From contig SLCI01000067.1 of NCBI GenBank assembly GCA_007125875.1, forward strand, positions 1 to 17,510: a DNA stretch of 17,510 nt, in the 5' to 3' direction. Below, piece after piece: positions 7,039 through 15,048 of this stretch. Position numbers and translations under genes: made by a program. Source of the DNA: Kiritimatiellia bacterium (GTDB lineage Bacteria > Verrucomicrobiota > Kiritimatiellia > SLAD01). Position 1 is the stretch's first letter, and every line of letters begins with the position of its first letter. The notes under the pieces were generated by a model. The model was not told where the DNA came from. It did not search any database and was given only the letters and a program-made list of their open reading frames with translations.

Positions 7039-9560
7039 ACGATTCTAAAACAGACAGATCCTCGCGTACCCGCCTTTGGCTGGGTCGACTGGCGTTAGCG
7101 CTCTTGATGCCGCTCCTCTTGTTGGGATTTGCTGAAGGTATGCTGCGCCTGATTGGGTATGGTTATCCCACGGACTACTTGCTCGCCGATGAATTACATG
7201 GTGAACCGGTTTGGCTGGAGAACTCTTTTTTTACGTATCAGATCTTTTCTCCACCTATGGCCCGAGTACCGGGGCCCATCATCGCAACGCAAACGAAACC
7301 GGCCGATCGCATCCGCATCGTGGTGCTGGGCGAATCTGCCGCACAAGGCGATCCACTACCGGATTTTGGTCCGCCCCGCGTATTGGAATACACACTTCGC
7401 CATCGATATCCCGACCAGGAGTTCGAGGTCTTCAATGCAGCCATCACGGCGATCAACTCGCATCTGATCCAACGCATGGCACGTGAGCTGCATAAGCTGC
7501 AGCCCGACTACGTGATTCTTTACATCGGAAACAATGAAGTGATCGGACCGTTCGGGCCGGGGACCATATTCACCCGCTTTGCACGCACCGATGCGCTGAT
7601 ACGCCTCAGTCAATATGTGGCGCGCTGGCGCGTTGCGCAATGGATTCGCTGGCTCGGCTTTCTGCAATCGGATGAACGTGACGGCGCACTCTTCACGGGC
7701 ATCACGTTATTTATGGATCATCCCGTACCGCATACCGATCCGCGACTGGCCTCGGTTCGTCGACGGTATCAACACAACATGGAGACCATCATTGATCAGG
7801 CCGAGCAGGCCGGTGCAAAGGTCGTCCTCAGCACGGTGGCGGTCAATCGCAGCGCCTGCCCGCCCAGCATCTCCACGCAACGTGAGGACTTGAGTCACTT
7901 CGAACAAGTACAATGGCAAGCCTCGTTTGATTCAGGGACAACCGCTGTACGCGCTGGTGACTGGGCAGCCGCTTACGAGGCGTTCTCGGATGCACTCACC
8001 ATCGATGAAGAATATGCAGAGCTGAATTATTGGCTCGGGTTAACGGCCCAAGCGCTAGACCAAACCGAAACGGCTGATAGATTCTTTCATCAAGCGCTCG
8101 ACCTTGATGCCTTTCGTTACCGAGCGGATAGCGCCGTAAACAAGATTCTGCGTGATTTGGCCGCCAGATCGTCGAACATCATCCTGGTGGATGCCGATGA
8201 GGCGTTCCGTCATCACGCCGACTGGCCGGACGATCAGCTATTCATCGATCACGTACACTTCTCTTTCCGCGGTACTGCACTGCTGGCGCGTTTGTGGGCC
8301 GACGCGTTGCCCATCCAGCACGGCACCGAACATGCGTGGCCAACCGAATCTGACTTGCGCGATACGCTGATGTTCACGGAGGTTGCCGAACTGAGTGTAA
8401 TCAATGAAATGCGCAGTCGCTTTCAGCGAGCTCCATTCGACAGACAGATAGATATTGAAACGCGCATCCAAGCCCTCGCCGCGCGCGCTGCGGTGATCAA
8501 CGAGAATTTGCGTGCTCACGAACCGCACACATTGCCGTCAACGTTCCGTGCTCGCGTAGAACAGTTTCCGACCGATCTCTATTTTCCCTTACATTGGTCC
8601 AACTATTTAATCTCGATGAGCCGTTTCTCCGAGGCATGGCCGGTCGCGCTCGCCATTCATGAGCGTCATCCACATCGGCGTGGTCCCCGTTCCCATCTTG
8701 CCCTCATGCTCGCCCATCGCGGCGAATCGGCCGAGTCTGCCGAAATGCTTTTGGGTGATCGCGGACGCCAAGGATACTTTACTGTAATGGGCGCCCGCTT
8801 TCTCGCCCGCTCACTGGTTGGCAGCGGCTATCATGAGGAAGCCGTCGCCGGATTGGAGGCGCTGCGCGAAGTTATTCGCCCCGCTGATTTTAGCTGGATC
8901 ATTGATCAAGAGATCACGCAAGCACGCAGCCTCCGCGACGGACTGCAAACAGCCCGACACCTTGTCGCATCGGGTCGCTGGGCCGATGCGGGTCGCGAGC
9001 TCGAGGGAATACTCGACCGGCATCCACGCTCCGGTGACGCAGTCTATCTGCTGGGCGTGGTTGATCGGCAACTGGGCGAACCAGCGCGTGGGTTCCAAAC
9101 AGCGAGTCATGGTTTGCGCATGATGCGCTTCGCGCGCGCCCATTATCATGCCGGGCTGTGGCAAGCGCGTTCCCGCAATATCGAAGGTGCGCAGGATCTT
9201 TTTGATACGGCAACCGCGCTGGCCTTTGATGATCACTGGCTCGTCAACAGCCTTGCCTGGATTTATGCCGCCCACAGCAATCCGCAACTGCGCCAACCTG
9301 AACGCGCTGAAAAGCTGATGTCTGACCTACTTGAGCGAACCGGCAACCCATCAGCGACATTACTAGATACCTATGCAGCCGCGCTGGCCGCCAATCAGCG
9401 CTTCGAAGAGGCGATCGTATTCGCGACAGAAGCCGCAGAACGAGCGGAACGCGAGGGGCAACAGCAATTGTATTACGACATCACGGCCCGCATGAGACAG
9501 TACCGCGCAAGAGAAGCCGCCTATTGGTCAGCGTCGAATCGCCCGCTCAATTATTGGTAG
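7035..9560 (+). CDS. Membrane-anchored SGNH hydrolase with TPR insertion and long TPR tail (paralogue B)
   Basis: 841 residues. ATG 7035 overlaps the TGA of paralogue A (ATGA at 7035-7038), indicating coupled translation. It has the same plan as A: RLWLGRLALALLMPLLLLGF anchor, VLGESAAQGDP (Ser101), IGNNEVIGPFGPGT (Asn166), DHVHF (Asp405, His408), with a TPR pair between blocks III and V (WAAAYEAFSDALTIDEEYAE and the next). It adds a C-terminal TPR array of about 280 residues (for example SGRWADAGRELEGILDRHP). The two proteins align through the anchor and all catalytic blocks, so they arose by tandem duplication and diverged. TPR arms imply binding to a partner protein. The substrate cannot be told from sequence. 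The frame also opens at 6987, but that overlaps A by 52 bp and is less likely. Confidence 0.85.
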   Translation: MNDSKTDRSSRTRLWLGRLALALLMPLLLLGFAEGMLRLIGYGYPTDYLLADELHGEPVWLENSFFTYQIFSPPMARVPGPIIATQTKPADRIRIVVLGESAAQGDPLPDFGPPRVLEYTLRHRYPDQEFEVFNAAITAINSHLIQRMARELHKLQPDYVILYIGNNEVIGPFGPGTIFTRFARTDALIRLSQYVARWRVAQWIRWLGFLQSDERDGALFTGITLFMDHPVPHTDPRLASVRRRYQHNMETIIDQAEQAGAKVVLSTVAVNRSACPPSISTQREDLSHFEQVQWQASFDSGTTAVRAGDWAAAYEAFSDALTIDEEYAELNYWLGLTAQALDQTETADRFFHQALDLDAFRYRADSAVNKILRDLAARSSNIILVDADEAFRHHADWPDDQLFIDHVHFSFRGTALLARLWADALPIQHGTEHAWPTESDLRDTLMFTEVAELSVINEMRSRFQRAPFDRQIDIETRIQALAARAAVINENLRAHEPHTLPSTFRARVEQFPTDLYFPLHWSNYLISMSRFSEAWPVALAIHERHPHRRGPRSHLALMLAHRGESAESAEMLLGDRGRQGYFTVMGARFLARSLVGSGYHEEAVAGLEALREVIRPADFSWIIDQEITQARSLRDGLQTARHLVASGRWADAGRELEGILDRHPRSGDAVYLLGVVDRQLGEPARGFQTASHGLRMMRFARAHYHAGLWQARSRNIEGAQDLFDTATALAFDDHWLVNSLAWIYAAHSNPQLRQPERAEKLMSDLLERTGNPSATLLDTYAAALAANQRFEEAIVFATEAAERAEREGQQQLYYDITARMRQYRAREAAYWSASNRPLNYW

Positions 9561-9574
9561 ACGGGAAACGCGGG

Positions 9575-10225
9575 TCAGGGTTCGAGGATGCCTTCCTCAA
9601 CAAGTTGCGCATCCATTTCAGGAGTCAGCGGGATCGGTAACGGCGGTAAGCCTTGACGAATCACGTCCATCTGATACTCGCGCAAATGTTCTTCCAGCTC
9701 CTCTCCCGTTAAGCGAGGCTCCGGCGGCGGCTCCGCTCGGCGCCGCTCCATTTCTTCGCGACGCGCACGGCGACGCTCCTCATAGGACGATTGCCGAGCC
9801 GCCACGCGCTCTTGATGCTGTTGCTGTGTAATCGCCTCAATCTGGCCGTCAGCCAATTTGATGATGGCCATCTCACCACCGCGGCGCAACACAGCCTCTT
9901 CTTCTTCAAAACTTGCCGAGATCAATTCAATATCACGGTGTGATTCGCCGACACTGAGGAAAAAACTCTCATTCTGGTTGGAAGAATCGATCAAACCGAC
10001 TCGAATATCGCCATCAGCGATCTCGTAAATGGCGGACAGGCGAATTGTGCGAGCAAACGATTGCTGAGGCGAGGTCACCACAGCCGGGCGTGGGGCAACG
10101 GGCTCCGGCGGCGGGACACCGAAAGGCATTCTATCCAAAATAACCTCGTACCGCTCGAACCCCGGTGTTGAGGCAAGAGCTGGCGCGGCTAGCCCAATCA
10201 GAAGCAATATGAACAACGCTTTCAT
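9575..10225 (-). CDS. Secreted hypothetical protein resembling PilP/GspC-type periplasmic domains
   Basis: 216 residues. The signal peptide is residues 1-18 (MKALFILLLIGLAAPALA). A proline-rich linker (GVPPPEPVAPRPAVV) precedes a beta-rich domain of about 65 residues (FARTIRLSAIYEIADGDIRVGLID through AVLRRGGEMAIIKLADG). That run of strands, with a product of the form 'VxLRxGGExxxxxL' at its end, is reminiscent of the HR domain of GspC and of PilP, which link secretion or pilus machinery across the periplasm. The C-terminus is strongly charged and probably a coiled helix (SSYEERRRARREEMERRRAE) followed by another Pro-rich stretch. No catalytic motif is visible. It is convergent with paralogue B, 14 bp apart. 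No Shine-Dalgarno is visible; the promoter at 10260-10232 predicts a leaderless transcript. Family assignment is tentative. Confidence 0.75.
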   Translation of the reverse strand: MKALFILLLIGLAAPALASTPGFERYEVILDRMPFGVPPPEPVAPRPAVVTSPQQSFARTIRLSAIYEIADGDIRVGLIDSSNQNESFFLSVGESHRDIELISASFEEEEAVLRRGGEMAIIKLADGQIEAITQQQHQERVAARQSSYEERRRARREEMERRRAEPPPEPRLTGEELEEHLREYQMDVIRQGLPPLPIPLTPEMDAQLVEEGILEP

Positions 10226-10231
10226 ACGAAC

Positions 10232-10260
10232 AATCTAATCCTAAACCCTCACCCTGTCAC
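10232..10260 (-). promoter_or_regulatory. Candidate promoter giving a leaderless mRNA for 9575-10225
   Basis: Minus strand: GTGACA (10260-10255), 17-bp spacer, TAGATT (10237-10232), then exactly 6 nt to the ATG at 10225. Transcription starting 7 nt past the -10 box would begin at the A of the start codon. Confidence 0.5.
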
Positions 10261-10525
10261 GGGAATTGAGTTTTTCAACGGTAACAAAAACGACCAAACG
10301 AGGGGATACTTCGTTGTTCGTTGGGAAATTCTATCTACCCGTGGTTGTCCGGTGATCGGTAGGGCAGTCGCTTACGACCAGCCGTTCTCCAATCCAACCA
10401 CGCTCTCACATCCCATGCGGCGACCCGCAAGCGGGCACCCTACATTGCCGCGAATGAGCGTCGTGGGATTCCAACTACTTAGCCGTGCCGCCTGATCTGC
10501 GGTCAGACGCACGCCAACCGAAGGT

Positions 10526-10706
10526 GTGCTATGCGATGGGCGAAGGGGGCAAATTCGGCCACGAATTTGAGCGCGGGGACGGGTCAGATGCGGCCTAGCG
10601 CTAGGCGCGTGGGGCGGTGCTGGACTCTTGTCCGCGCCGTCCCGCGCAACAACGCGATAGGTCGTAGCTGGCACGGACCTCGCGCGACCGCTTCGGCCAC
10701 CGCCAA
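10526..10706 (+). repeat. ~182-bp structured direct repeat, copy A
   Basis: Nearly identical to 11050-11232, 524 bp downstream in the same orientation, with a handful of substitutions and one or two single-base indels. It contains two conserved dyads: AAATTCG gcca CGAATTT and the perfect 12-bp palindrome CCTAGCGCTAGG, then GGCGCGTGGGGCGG...CCGCGCC. No ORF is conserved between copies. Confidence 0.85.
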
Positions 10707-10804
10707 TCCAACACAGCAAAAAGCAATCCGCTATAGCGTCAGCAAAAGAACCGCCTCACGGCGGCCCTACAAGCAAGACCTACTACACTACGTCCACGCT
10801 GACC

Positions 10805-10830
10805 CGCGCAACCCCTTCGGCCACCGCCAA
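10805..10830 (+). repeat. Fragment of the ~182-bp repeat (3' end only)
   Basis: CGCGCAACCCCTTCGGCCAC then CGCCAA matches the last 26 bp of copy A (ending at 10706) with two or three differences. It suggests a third, mostly deleted copy lay between A and B. Confidence 0.5.
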
Positions 10831-10852
10831 AGACGGCGAAAAGGGAGAACTA

Positions 10853-10880
10853 CGGATGACGCGGATAGCGCGGATGAGCG
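10853..10880 (+). repeat. Short 9-bp tandem repeat (CGGATGACG-type, three units)
   Basis: CGGATGACG, CGGATAGCG, CGGATGAGC in a row. The frame-neutral length gives the chance peptide DDADSADE, which makes this stretch look protein-like in ORF calls. Confidence 0.6.
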
Positions 10881-11049
10881 TCGCGTGATTCGGGGGTCTG
10901 CAGGATCGCCGCTTGCGGCAGCCCGAACTCGATCCAAAGCGCCGACCACAGAGGGTCGGCCTACACAGAAGCCCGCAACGGGACACGTAAACAAAAGCGG
11001 AAACCTACTCGTAAACCTCTCGCCAGCCCAACAACCGGAGCCCCGCAGG

Positions 11050-11232
11050 GTGCTATGCGGTGGGCGAAGAGGGCAAATTCGGCCACGAATTTGAGCGCGG
11101 GGAACGGGTCAGATGCGGCCTAGCGCTAGGCGCGTGGGGCGGTGCTGGACTCTTGTCCGCGCCGTCCCACGGAACAACGCGATAGGTCGTAGCTGGCACG
11201 GATCATCGCGCGACCGCTTCGCCCACCGCCGA
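11050..11232 (+). repeat. ~182-bp structured direct repeat, copy B
   Basis: Second copy of 10526-10706; both internal dyads (AAATTCG/CGAATTT and CCTAGCGCTAGG) are unchanged while differences fall in single-stranded positions such as GCGATGGG versus GCGGTGGG. It ends about 50 bp before the helicase promoter. Confidence 0.85.
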
Positions 11233-11284
11233 AGACAGCACCCCGCACCCGCCTTAGCAAAACTCGACGTTGGGTAGAATTCAA

Positions 11285-11313
11285 TTGACTCAAGAACTGT
11301 CATCCCTCATAAA
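11285..11313 (+). promoter_or_regulatory. Candidate sigma70-type promoter for the RNA helicase
   Basis: TTGACT (11285-11290), 17-bp spacer, CATAAA (11308-11313). Start would be near 11320, leaving a 5' leader of about 115 nt before ATG 11436; long leaders are common for cold-regulated helicases of this family. Confidence 0.45.
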
Positions 11314-11435
11314 CCCCACCCAATGCGCGACGTTTGCGCATGCACATTGGCGTTCACCGCCACCCTTTCTTTTCCTTCACGTCCGACAGGCAGAGAGTGA
11401 GTACTGTTTATTATCGGGCGGAAAAGAAAAGAGAC

Positions 11436-12737
11436 ATGTCAGAGAATACTGTGTTTAACACACTTATCGAACCCTTGCGCCGTGCCGTAGCCGACGCAGG
11501 CTACCAACAACCGACCCCCATCCAGGCGGAGGCGATTCCGCCCGTATTGAAGGGCAAGGATTTATTGGGCTGCGCACAAACCGGCACCGGCAAAACCGCC
11601 GCCTTCACACTGCCCCTGCTTCAGCGTATGACCGAGCGTCCTGCGCCAACCCGCAAGCGGCAGCCGCGCACGCTGATTCTGGCGCCGACACGCGAGCTGG
11701 TAGCCCAGATTGGCGAGCAACTTGACACCTACGGCAAGCACTTGGCGCTGCGCCACATCACAATTTATGGCGGAGTCAGCCAAAATCCGCAGGTGAAAGC
11801 AATGCAGCGCGGCGTCGACATTGTCGTCGCCACGCCGGGCCGCCTGATGGACTTGATTCAGCAAGGCTTTGTGCGGCTTGATAGACTGGAATTCTTCGTG
11901 CTGGACGAAGCCGATCGCATGCTGGATATGGGCTTCATGCCGGATATCCGCCGTATTGTCGCCCAGCTACCAAAAGAACGGCAGTCGCTGTTTTTCTCCG
12001 CCACAATGCCGCCACCGATTGAGGCACTGACCAAAGAGCTGCTCTACAAACCGGCTCGCATTTCAATTGATCCCGAGCAACCGACGGTCGATCGTATTGC
12101 GCAGTCGTGCATGTTCGTCGATCGCGAAGACAAAGACGCGCTCTTGTTACAACTGATCTCGGCCGAGGCAATGGACAAGGTGCTGATCTTCACGCGCACC
12201 AAGCACGGTGCCGATCGGGTCGTGCGCAAGCTGAGCTCTTCGGGCATTGCCGCCGCCGCAATTCATGGAAACAAATCGCAAGCCGCTCGCACGTCCGCAT
12301 TGTACGATTTTCGTCGTGGCCGAGTACGCGCACTGATCGCCACTGACCTCGCATCGCGTGGACTGGATGTCGACGGAATCACGCACGTCATCAATTATGA
12401 CCTGCCCGAAGACGCGGAAACCTATATCCACCGGATTGGCCGCACCGCGCGTGCGGGTAGTATCGGCGATGCCGTATCGTTTTGCAGCGCGCGGGAGCGG
12501 GACCAATTGCGCGCCATCGCCAAAATGCTGCGCCAGGACGTACCGGTCAATCTCGAGCACACGTTCCACTCCGATTCAGCGGAAAAGGCCACCGGCGCAG
12601 AAGCGCGGCCTTTGCCACGCGGCAACCAACCGATGCGCCGACCATCCGCCTCACGTGGGCCTCGTCGCGCGGGCGGAAACCAGCGTCGATCCGGTCAATC
12701 TTCGGGGCGCCGTCGTGCCCGACACGCCGCCGCTTAA
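11436..12737 (+). CDS. rhlE: DEAD-box ATP-dependent RNA helicase, RhlE-like
   Basis: 433 residues with every family motif in order: F7 and the Q motif (PTPIQ, 26-30), motif I AQTGTGKT (47-54), PTRELVAQ, TPGRL, motif II DEAD (157-160), SAT (188-190), LIFTRTK, ATDLASRGLD and HRIGRTARAG (332-341). The C-terminal tail from about residue 395 is rich in Arg, Gly and Ser (RGNQPMRRPSASRG, GRRRARHAAA), the RNA-binding tail seen in RhlE/SrmB-type enzymes. It unwinds structured RNA in ribosome assembly and mRNA decay in the cytoplasm. The frame opens at 11334, but ATG 11436 is chosen because the purine-rich AAAAGAGAC precedes it and the Q motif then sits at the normal distance. RhlE versus other DEAD subfamilies is judged from the short spacing and tail only. 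Confidence 0.92.
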   Translation: MSENTVFNTLIEPLRRAVADAGYQQPTPIQAEAIPPVLKGKDLLGCAQTGTGKTAAFTLPLLQRMTERPAPTRKRQPRTLILAPTRELVAQIGEQLDTYGKHLALRHITIYGGVSQNPQVKAMQRGVDIVVATPGRLMDLIQQGFVRLDRLEFFVLDEADRMLDMGFMPDIRRIVAQLPKERQSLFFSATMPPPIEALTKELLYKPARISIDPEQPTVDRIAQSCMFVDREDKDALLLQLISAEAMDKVLIFTRTKHGADRVVRKLSSSGIAAAAIHGNKSQAARTSALYDFRRGRVRALIATDLASRGLDVDGITHVINYDLPEDAETYIHRIGRTARAGSIGDAVSFCSARERDQLRAIAKMLRQDVPVNLEHTFHSDSAEKATGAEARPLPRGNQPMRRPSASRGPRRAGGNQRRSGQSSGRRRARHAAA

Positions 12738-12774
12738 GGTTGTCCGGCAGCAAGCGTGATGAGCCGCTAGTGCC

Positions 12775-12795
12775 CCAGCGAGCCTGCCTCGCTGG
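12775..12795 (+). terminator. Possible terminator hairpin after the helicase gene
   Basis: CCAGCGAG (12775-12782), loop CCTGC, CTCGCTGG (12788-12795): a perfect 8-bp GC-rich stem 37 nt after the helicase stop. No T-tract follows. It may instead be the remains of a repeat arm, since GGACGCGACGCG follows directly. Confidence 0.35.
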
Positions 12796-12854
12796 AGGAC
12801 GCGACGCGATATTTAGGGATACGGCTCACATTTCCGATCACGCATAGGAATCTG

Positions 12855-12883
12855 GTCATCCCGAGCTTGTCGAGGGATCTCAT
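12855..12883 (+). repeat. Short dispersed repeat, copy 3 (CGAGCTTGTCGAG variant)
   Basis: GTCATCCCGAGCTTGTCGAG then GGATCTCAT. It equals copy 1 (646-676) except for the central bases of the short palindrome (CTTG for GAAG). It lies between the helicase and the PPOX gene. Confidence 0.7.
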
Positions 12884-12910
12884 TCCCTACCAACAACCGA
12901 TCGCGTGATG

Positions 12911-12948
12911 CCCGGAGAATGAGCCGAAAAGGCCAAAGTAACAGGCAG
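12911..12948 (-). repeat. Decayed right end of the MITE-like element
   Basis: CCCGGAGAATGAGCCGAAAA resembles CTCGGAGAATAGACCGAAAT of the intact copies and is followed by a weaker match. It faces the 3' end of the PPOX gene (stop at 12956-12954), the same polarity as the other copies. Too degraded to be sure. Confidence 0.35.
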
Positions 12949-12953
12949 TGGAT

Positions 12954-13424
12954 CTATGCTGTTGGCGCCGACTTCATTCGGCCTGAGTAGTCCCAACTGA
13001 AGATGCTTCGCGGCTCAATCCGCAACGCGACTTCGGTTGAGACGCGGCCCAACAACCACTGAGCCAAATCAGACTGTTCATCACCCAGGTAACGCGCAAT
13101 GCACCCGCGCAACATGCGCTCGCCGGCTTCGGGCACAATCGTCACATCGGCTAAGCCACGCACACCGCGGTAGGGCGGCTGATCGCCCGCGATCTCAAAG
13201 CCACAGCGGTTATTACGTCGACAATGCGCAGCTACCCTGGAATGCGCTTGCACCGCGCACCAAAAACAATCGTCCTGCCACAAAAACCAGAGCGAGGTAA
13301 CCAAAGGATAGCCCGTAGACGCCACGCACGATAATCGCATTGGGATAACCGTCTCCGTCACAAACGTCTCTATGCGGCTCGAAGACCAAGGTCCTCTACG
13401 CCGGATCTGATCAAACACACTCAT
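12954..13424 (-). CDS. Pyridoxamine 5'-phosphate oxidase-fold flavoprotein
   Basis: 156 residues from ATG 13424, which has GAGG 6 nt upstream. The pattern matches the FMN-binding split barrel of the PPOX-like family: a short N-terminal helix (VFDQIRRRGPWSSSRIETFV), strands MRLSCVASTGYPLVTSLWFLWQDDCFWCAV, then AHSRVAAHCRRNNRCGFEIA, where in the family flavin phosphate contacts lie, GVRGLADVTIVPE, and a C-terminal Ile-x-Pro-type strand (LRIEPRSIFSWDYSGRM). Members bind FMN, F420 or heme; which one cannot be told. The frame extends upstream to 13577 but the added residues overlap the divergent sanA promoter and show no conservation. It is divergent from sanA with 122 bp between starts. Confidence 0.8.
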   Translation of the reverse strand: MSVFDQIRRRGPWSSSRIETFVTETVIPMRLSCVASTGYPLVTSLWFLWQDDCFWCAVQAHSRVAAHCRRNNRCGFEIAGDQPPYRGVRGLADVTIVPEAGERMLRGCIARYLGDEQSDLAQWLLGRVSTEVALRIEPRSIFSWDYSGRMKSAPTA

Positions 13425-13511
13425 ACTGCGCGCCTCGCTTTCATGTCGAATAGGATACCGCAGTACCCAGCCGCTGACGATGCCAAATACTTTCGAAATC
13501 AGTGCAACGAC

Positions 13512-13540
13512 TCGACCTGACACGCGTTTAGATTTAGTAT
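13512..13540 (+). promoter_or_regulatory. Candidate promoter giving a leaderless mRNA for sanA
   Basis: TCGACC (13512-13517), 17-bp spacer, TAGTAT (13535-13540), then exactly 6 nt (TTCGCC) to ATG 13547. No Shine-Dalgarno is present upstream, fitting transcription that starts at the start codon. Confidence 0.45.
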
Positions 13541-13546
13541 TTCGCC

Positions 13547-14212
13547 ATGAGAAAGTCGGGGATGATATGGTTTGCACTCGGTGTGATATTGGCTGGCAGC
13601 GCCATCATAGGTTCCGGCATTTGGATCGAGCGTACGGCTCAAGGCCGCGTTTACTCCGCCGCAGAACTGGTGCCGACACATCAGATCGGCGTTGTGCTCG
13701 GTTGCGCCCCCACCCTGCCCGACGGTAGAGAAAATCTATTTTTCACCTACCGGATCCAAGCCGCCGCAGAACTTTTCCACGCGGGTCGCGTCACGCACCT
13801 ACTCGTCAGTGGCGATAACTCACGACTAGACTATGATGAGCCGAGCGCCATGCGCGACGCCTTGATAGAAAAAGGCGTCCCAACAGAACGCATCACACTC
13901 GACTATGCCGGCTTCCGAACGCTCGATTCCGTAGTGCGCGCTCGACGTGTTTTTCAGCAGTATGATTTTGTGGTGGTGTCGCAAGCATTTCACGTCAAAC
14001 GGGCAATTTTCATCGCGCGTTTTCATGACGCCAATGTAGTCGGATTTGCGGCTCAGGATGTGCCCCGCACAACCGGACTAAAGACCAATCTCAGAGAGCA
14101 TCTGGCTCGCGTGAAAACCGTGCTGGATGTTACGTTACTGAATCGCCAACCGAAGTTTCTCGGTTCACCCATCGATATTGCAGCAAGTACACACAGGGAG
14201 GATCAGCCATGA
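13547..14212 (+). CDS. sanA: SanA/YdcF (DUF218) family membrane protein
   Basis: 221 residues. One N-terminal membrane helix (about residues 6-27, MIWFALGVILAGSAIIGSGIWI) anchors a periplasmic DUF218 domain. The domain matches E. coli SanA in layout and wording: IGVVLGCAPTLPDGR, TYRIQAAAELFHAGRVTHLL, VSGDNSRLDYDEPSAMRDAL, GVPTERITLDYAGFRTLDS, VVVSQAFHVKRAIFIA. SanA supports the envelope permeability barrier (its loss sensitises E. coli to vancomycin at high temperature); the biochemical activity is not established. The last residues overlap the LapA-domain gene (ATGA, 14209-14212), so the two form an operon. Good match to the family, high confidence. Confidence 0.9.
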   Translation: MRKSGMIWFALGVILAGSAIIGSGIWIERTAQGRVYSAAELVPTHQIGVVLGCAPTLPDGRENLFFTYRIQAAAELFHAGRVTHLLVSGDNSRLDYDEPSAMRDALIEKGVPTERITLDYAGFRTLDSVVRARRVFQQYDFVVVSQAFHVKRAIFIARFHDANVVGFAAQDVPRTTGLKTNLREHLARVKTVLDVTLLNRQPKFLGSPIDIAASTHREDQP

Positions 14213-14424
14213 AAGATAACATCCAACGCGTTAAACTGATTGGTGGCGCCATATTAGCGTTATTGGCCCTCGTCATTATTTTACAAAACACGCAATCCGT
14301 GGAGACTCGAATTCTGTTTATCTCCGTGGTCATGCCCCGCGCCGCGTTGCTTTTTGTGACGCTGGTGATTGGCTTTGTGCTAGGCATCCTTGCGTCATGG
14401 CGAATCAGCAAAAGAAAGACCTAA
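14209..14424 (+). CDS. LapA-domain (DUF1049) small inner-membrane protein
   Basis: 71 residues with two membrane helices: about 10-26 (LIGGAILALLALVIILQN) and 44-64 (AALLFVTLVIGFVLGILASW). The QNTQSVETRILFISVVMPRAALLF linker and a basic C-terminal RISKRKT are the usual DUF1049/LapA pattern, in which the first helix ends in QN and the second in GxLxSWR. In E. coli LapA works with LapB in lipopolysaccharide assembly control, but this protein lacks the longer C-terminal part and no lapB follows, so only the domain is claimed. AGGGAGG (14195-14201) 7 nt before the ATG is an excellent ribosome-binding site, and the ATG overlaps the sanA stop, suggesting one envelope-related operon. Confidence 0.85.
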   Translation: MKDNIQRVKLIGGAILALLALVIILQNTQSVETRILFISVVMPRAALLFVTLVIGFVLGILASWRISKRKT

Positions 14425-14595
14425 GTCGCAGCTAGCCACGTTGAGGCGTAAACGATTCAGGCTCATTGGGGTATGTTATACATAGATTCGGCATCCGGTT
14501 CGTTGAACTGAGCGGATGCGCGTCCAACTTTCCGGATGCTTGTCGATGACAGAACAAAGCAAGCGGCTGGATCAAGCCGGGAAAGAGAGGACGAC

Positions 14596-15048
14596 ATGCG
14601 CTTCCGGAAAATCAAAGACGTTTTGGATTGGACTCGCGCTTTCCACGAGGCACTCGCGGAGAGCTATGACGAGCTTGGTAAAGGGCACGAAAACGAACGC
14701 GTCGGGATGCTGCTCGCTTATCTTTCAGCTCACGAACGCACCCTTAGCGAGGCGATCCAGCATTACGAGGAAGATCAGGAACACTCGGTGTTAAATCTTT
14801 GGTATGACCCCGATGTGGATCTACCCGAAGATCTGACCGCGCTACGTCGCGAACTGAAAGCTGTCGAGGTCGCCGACGTACTGGCTATGGCGATTCGGTT
14901 CGATGACCTAGTAATCGATCTCTATAAAGTCATGCAGGAAAACGCCCCAACGGAAGAAGTGCGCGACCTGTTTGACAATATCGCCCGGCACGAACATCGC
15001 GAGAAACTCGCCATGGCCCGTAGCGCTGGAAGGCTAGAGGATCTCTAA
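14596..15048 (+). CDS. Ferritin-like four-helix protein of unknown function
   Basis: 150 residues from ATG 14596, with GAGAGG 6 nt upstream. It reads as four long amphipathic helices with regularly placed acidic and His residues: FHEALAESYDEL (17-27), LLAYLSAHERTLSEAI (39-54, with HE at 46-47), VLAMAIRFDDLVIDLYKVM, and LFDNIARHEHREKLAMA. This recalls the rubrerythrin/ferritin-like fold, with E/H positions that could bind two metals, but the exact ExxH pairs of rubrerythrin are not clean, so metal binding is inferred. A possible role is iron or peroxide handling. Frames opening at 14536 and 14516 lack a ribosome-binding site. The stop TAA (15046-15048) is also the 3-bp target duplication of the adjoining MITE-like element. 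Confidence 0.75.
   Translation: MRFRKIKDVLDWTRAFHEALAESYDELGKGHENERVGMLLAYLSAHERTLSEAIQHYEEDQEHSVLNLWYDPDVDLPEDLTALRRELKAVEVADVLAMAIRFDDLVIDLYKVMQENAPTEEVRDLFDNIARHEHREKLAMARSAGRLEDL

Larger units (their letters stand above)
10261..11284. other. Long non-coding, repeat-built spacer
   Basis: No convincing gene. ORFs crossing it (10531-11094 plus; 10372-10719 minus) translate repeats. 10359-10475 is a repeat-like stretch (GATCGGTAGGGC, CCCGCAAGCGGG stem, CATCCCATGCGGCGACCCGC). Then come repeat A (10526-10706), a 26-bp fragment of its end (10805-10830), a 9-bp tandem run (10853-10880), hairpins GCCGC/GCGGC near 10910 and GCCGACC/GGTCGGC near 10942, and repeat B (11050-11232). The phrase ATGAGCGTCG...GATTC occurs twice (near 10456 and 10872), so the spacer is a mosaic of shared units. 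Confidence 0.7.

Noticed and set aside
10531..11094. 187-codon plus-strand ORF in the long spacer
   Set aside because: It runs through repeat A, the 9-bp tandem run and part of repeat B; no ribosome-binding site, low-complexity basic composition, and the frame is not kept between the two repeat copies.
14472..14484. TATGT TAT ACATA dyad before the ferritin-like gene as an operator
   Set aside because: Only 5 bp per arm in AT-rich DNA and no convincing -35 box beside it; could be chance.
14516..14794. Alternative 92-codon ORF overlapping the ferritin-like gene
   Set aside because: Different frame, no ribosome-binding site, and no family resemblance, while the 14596 frame has GAGAGG and a coherent four-helix pattern.
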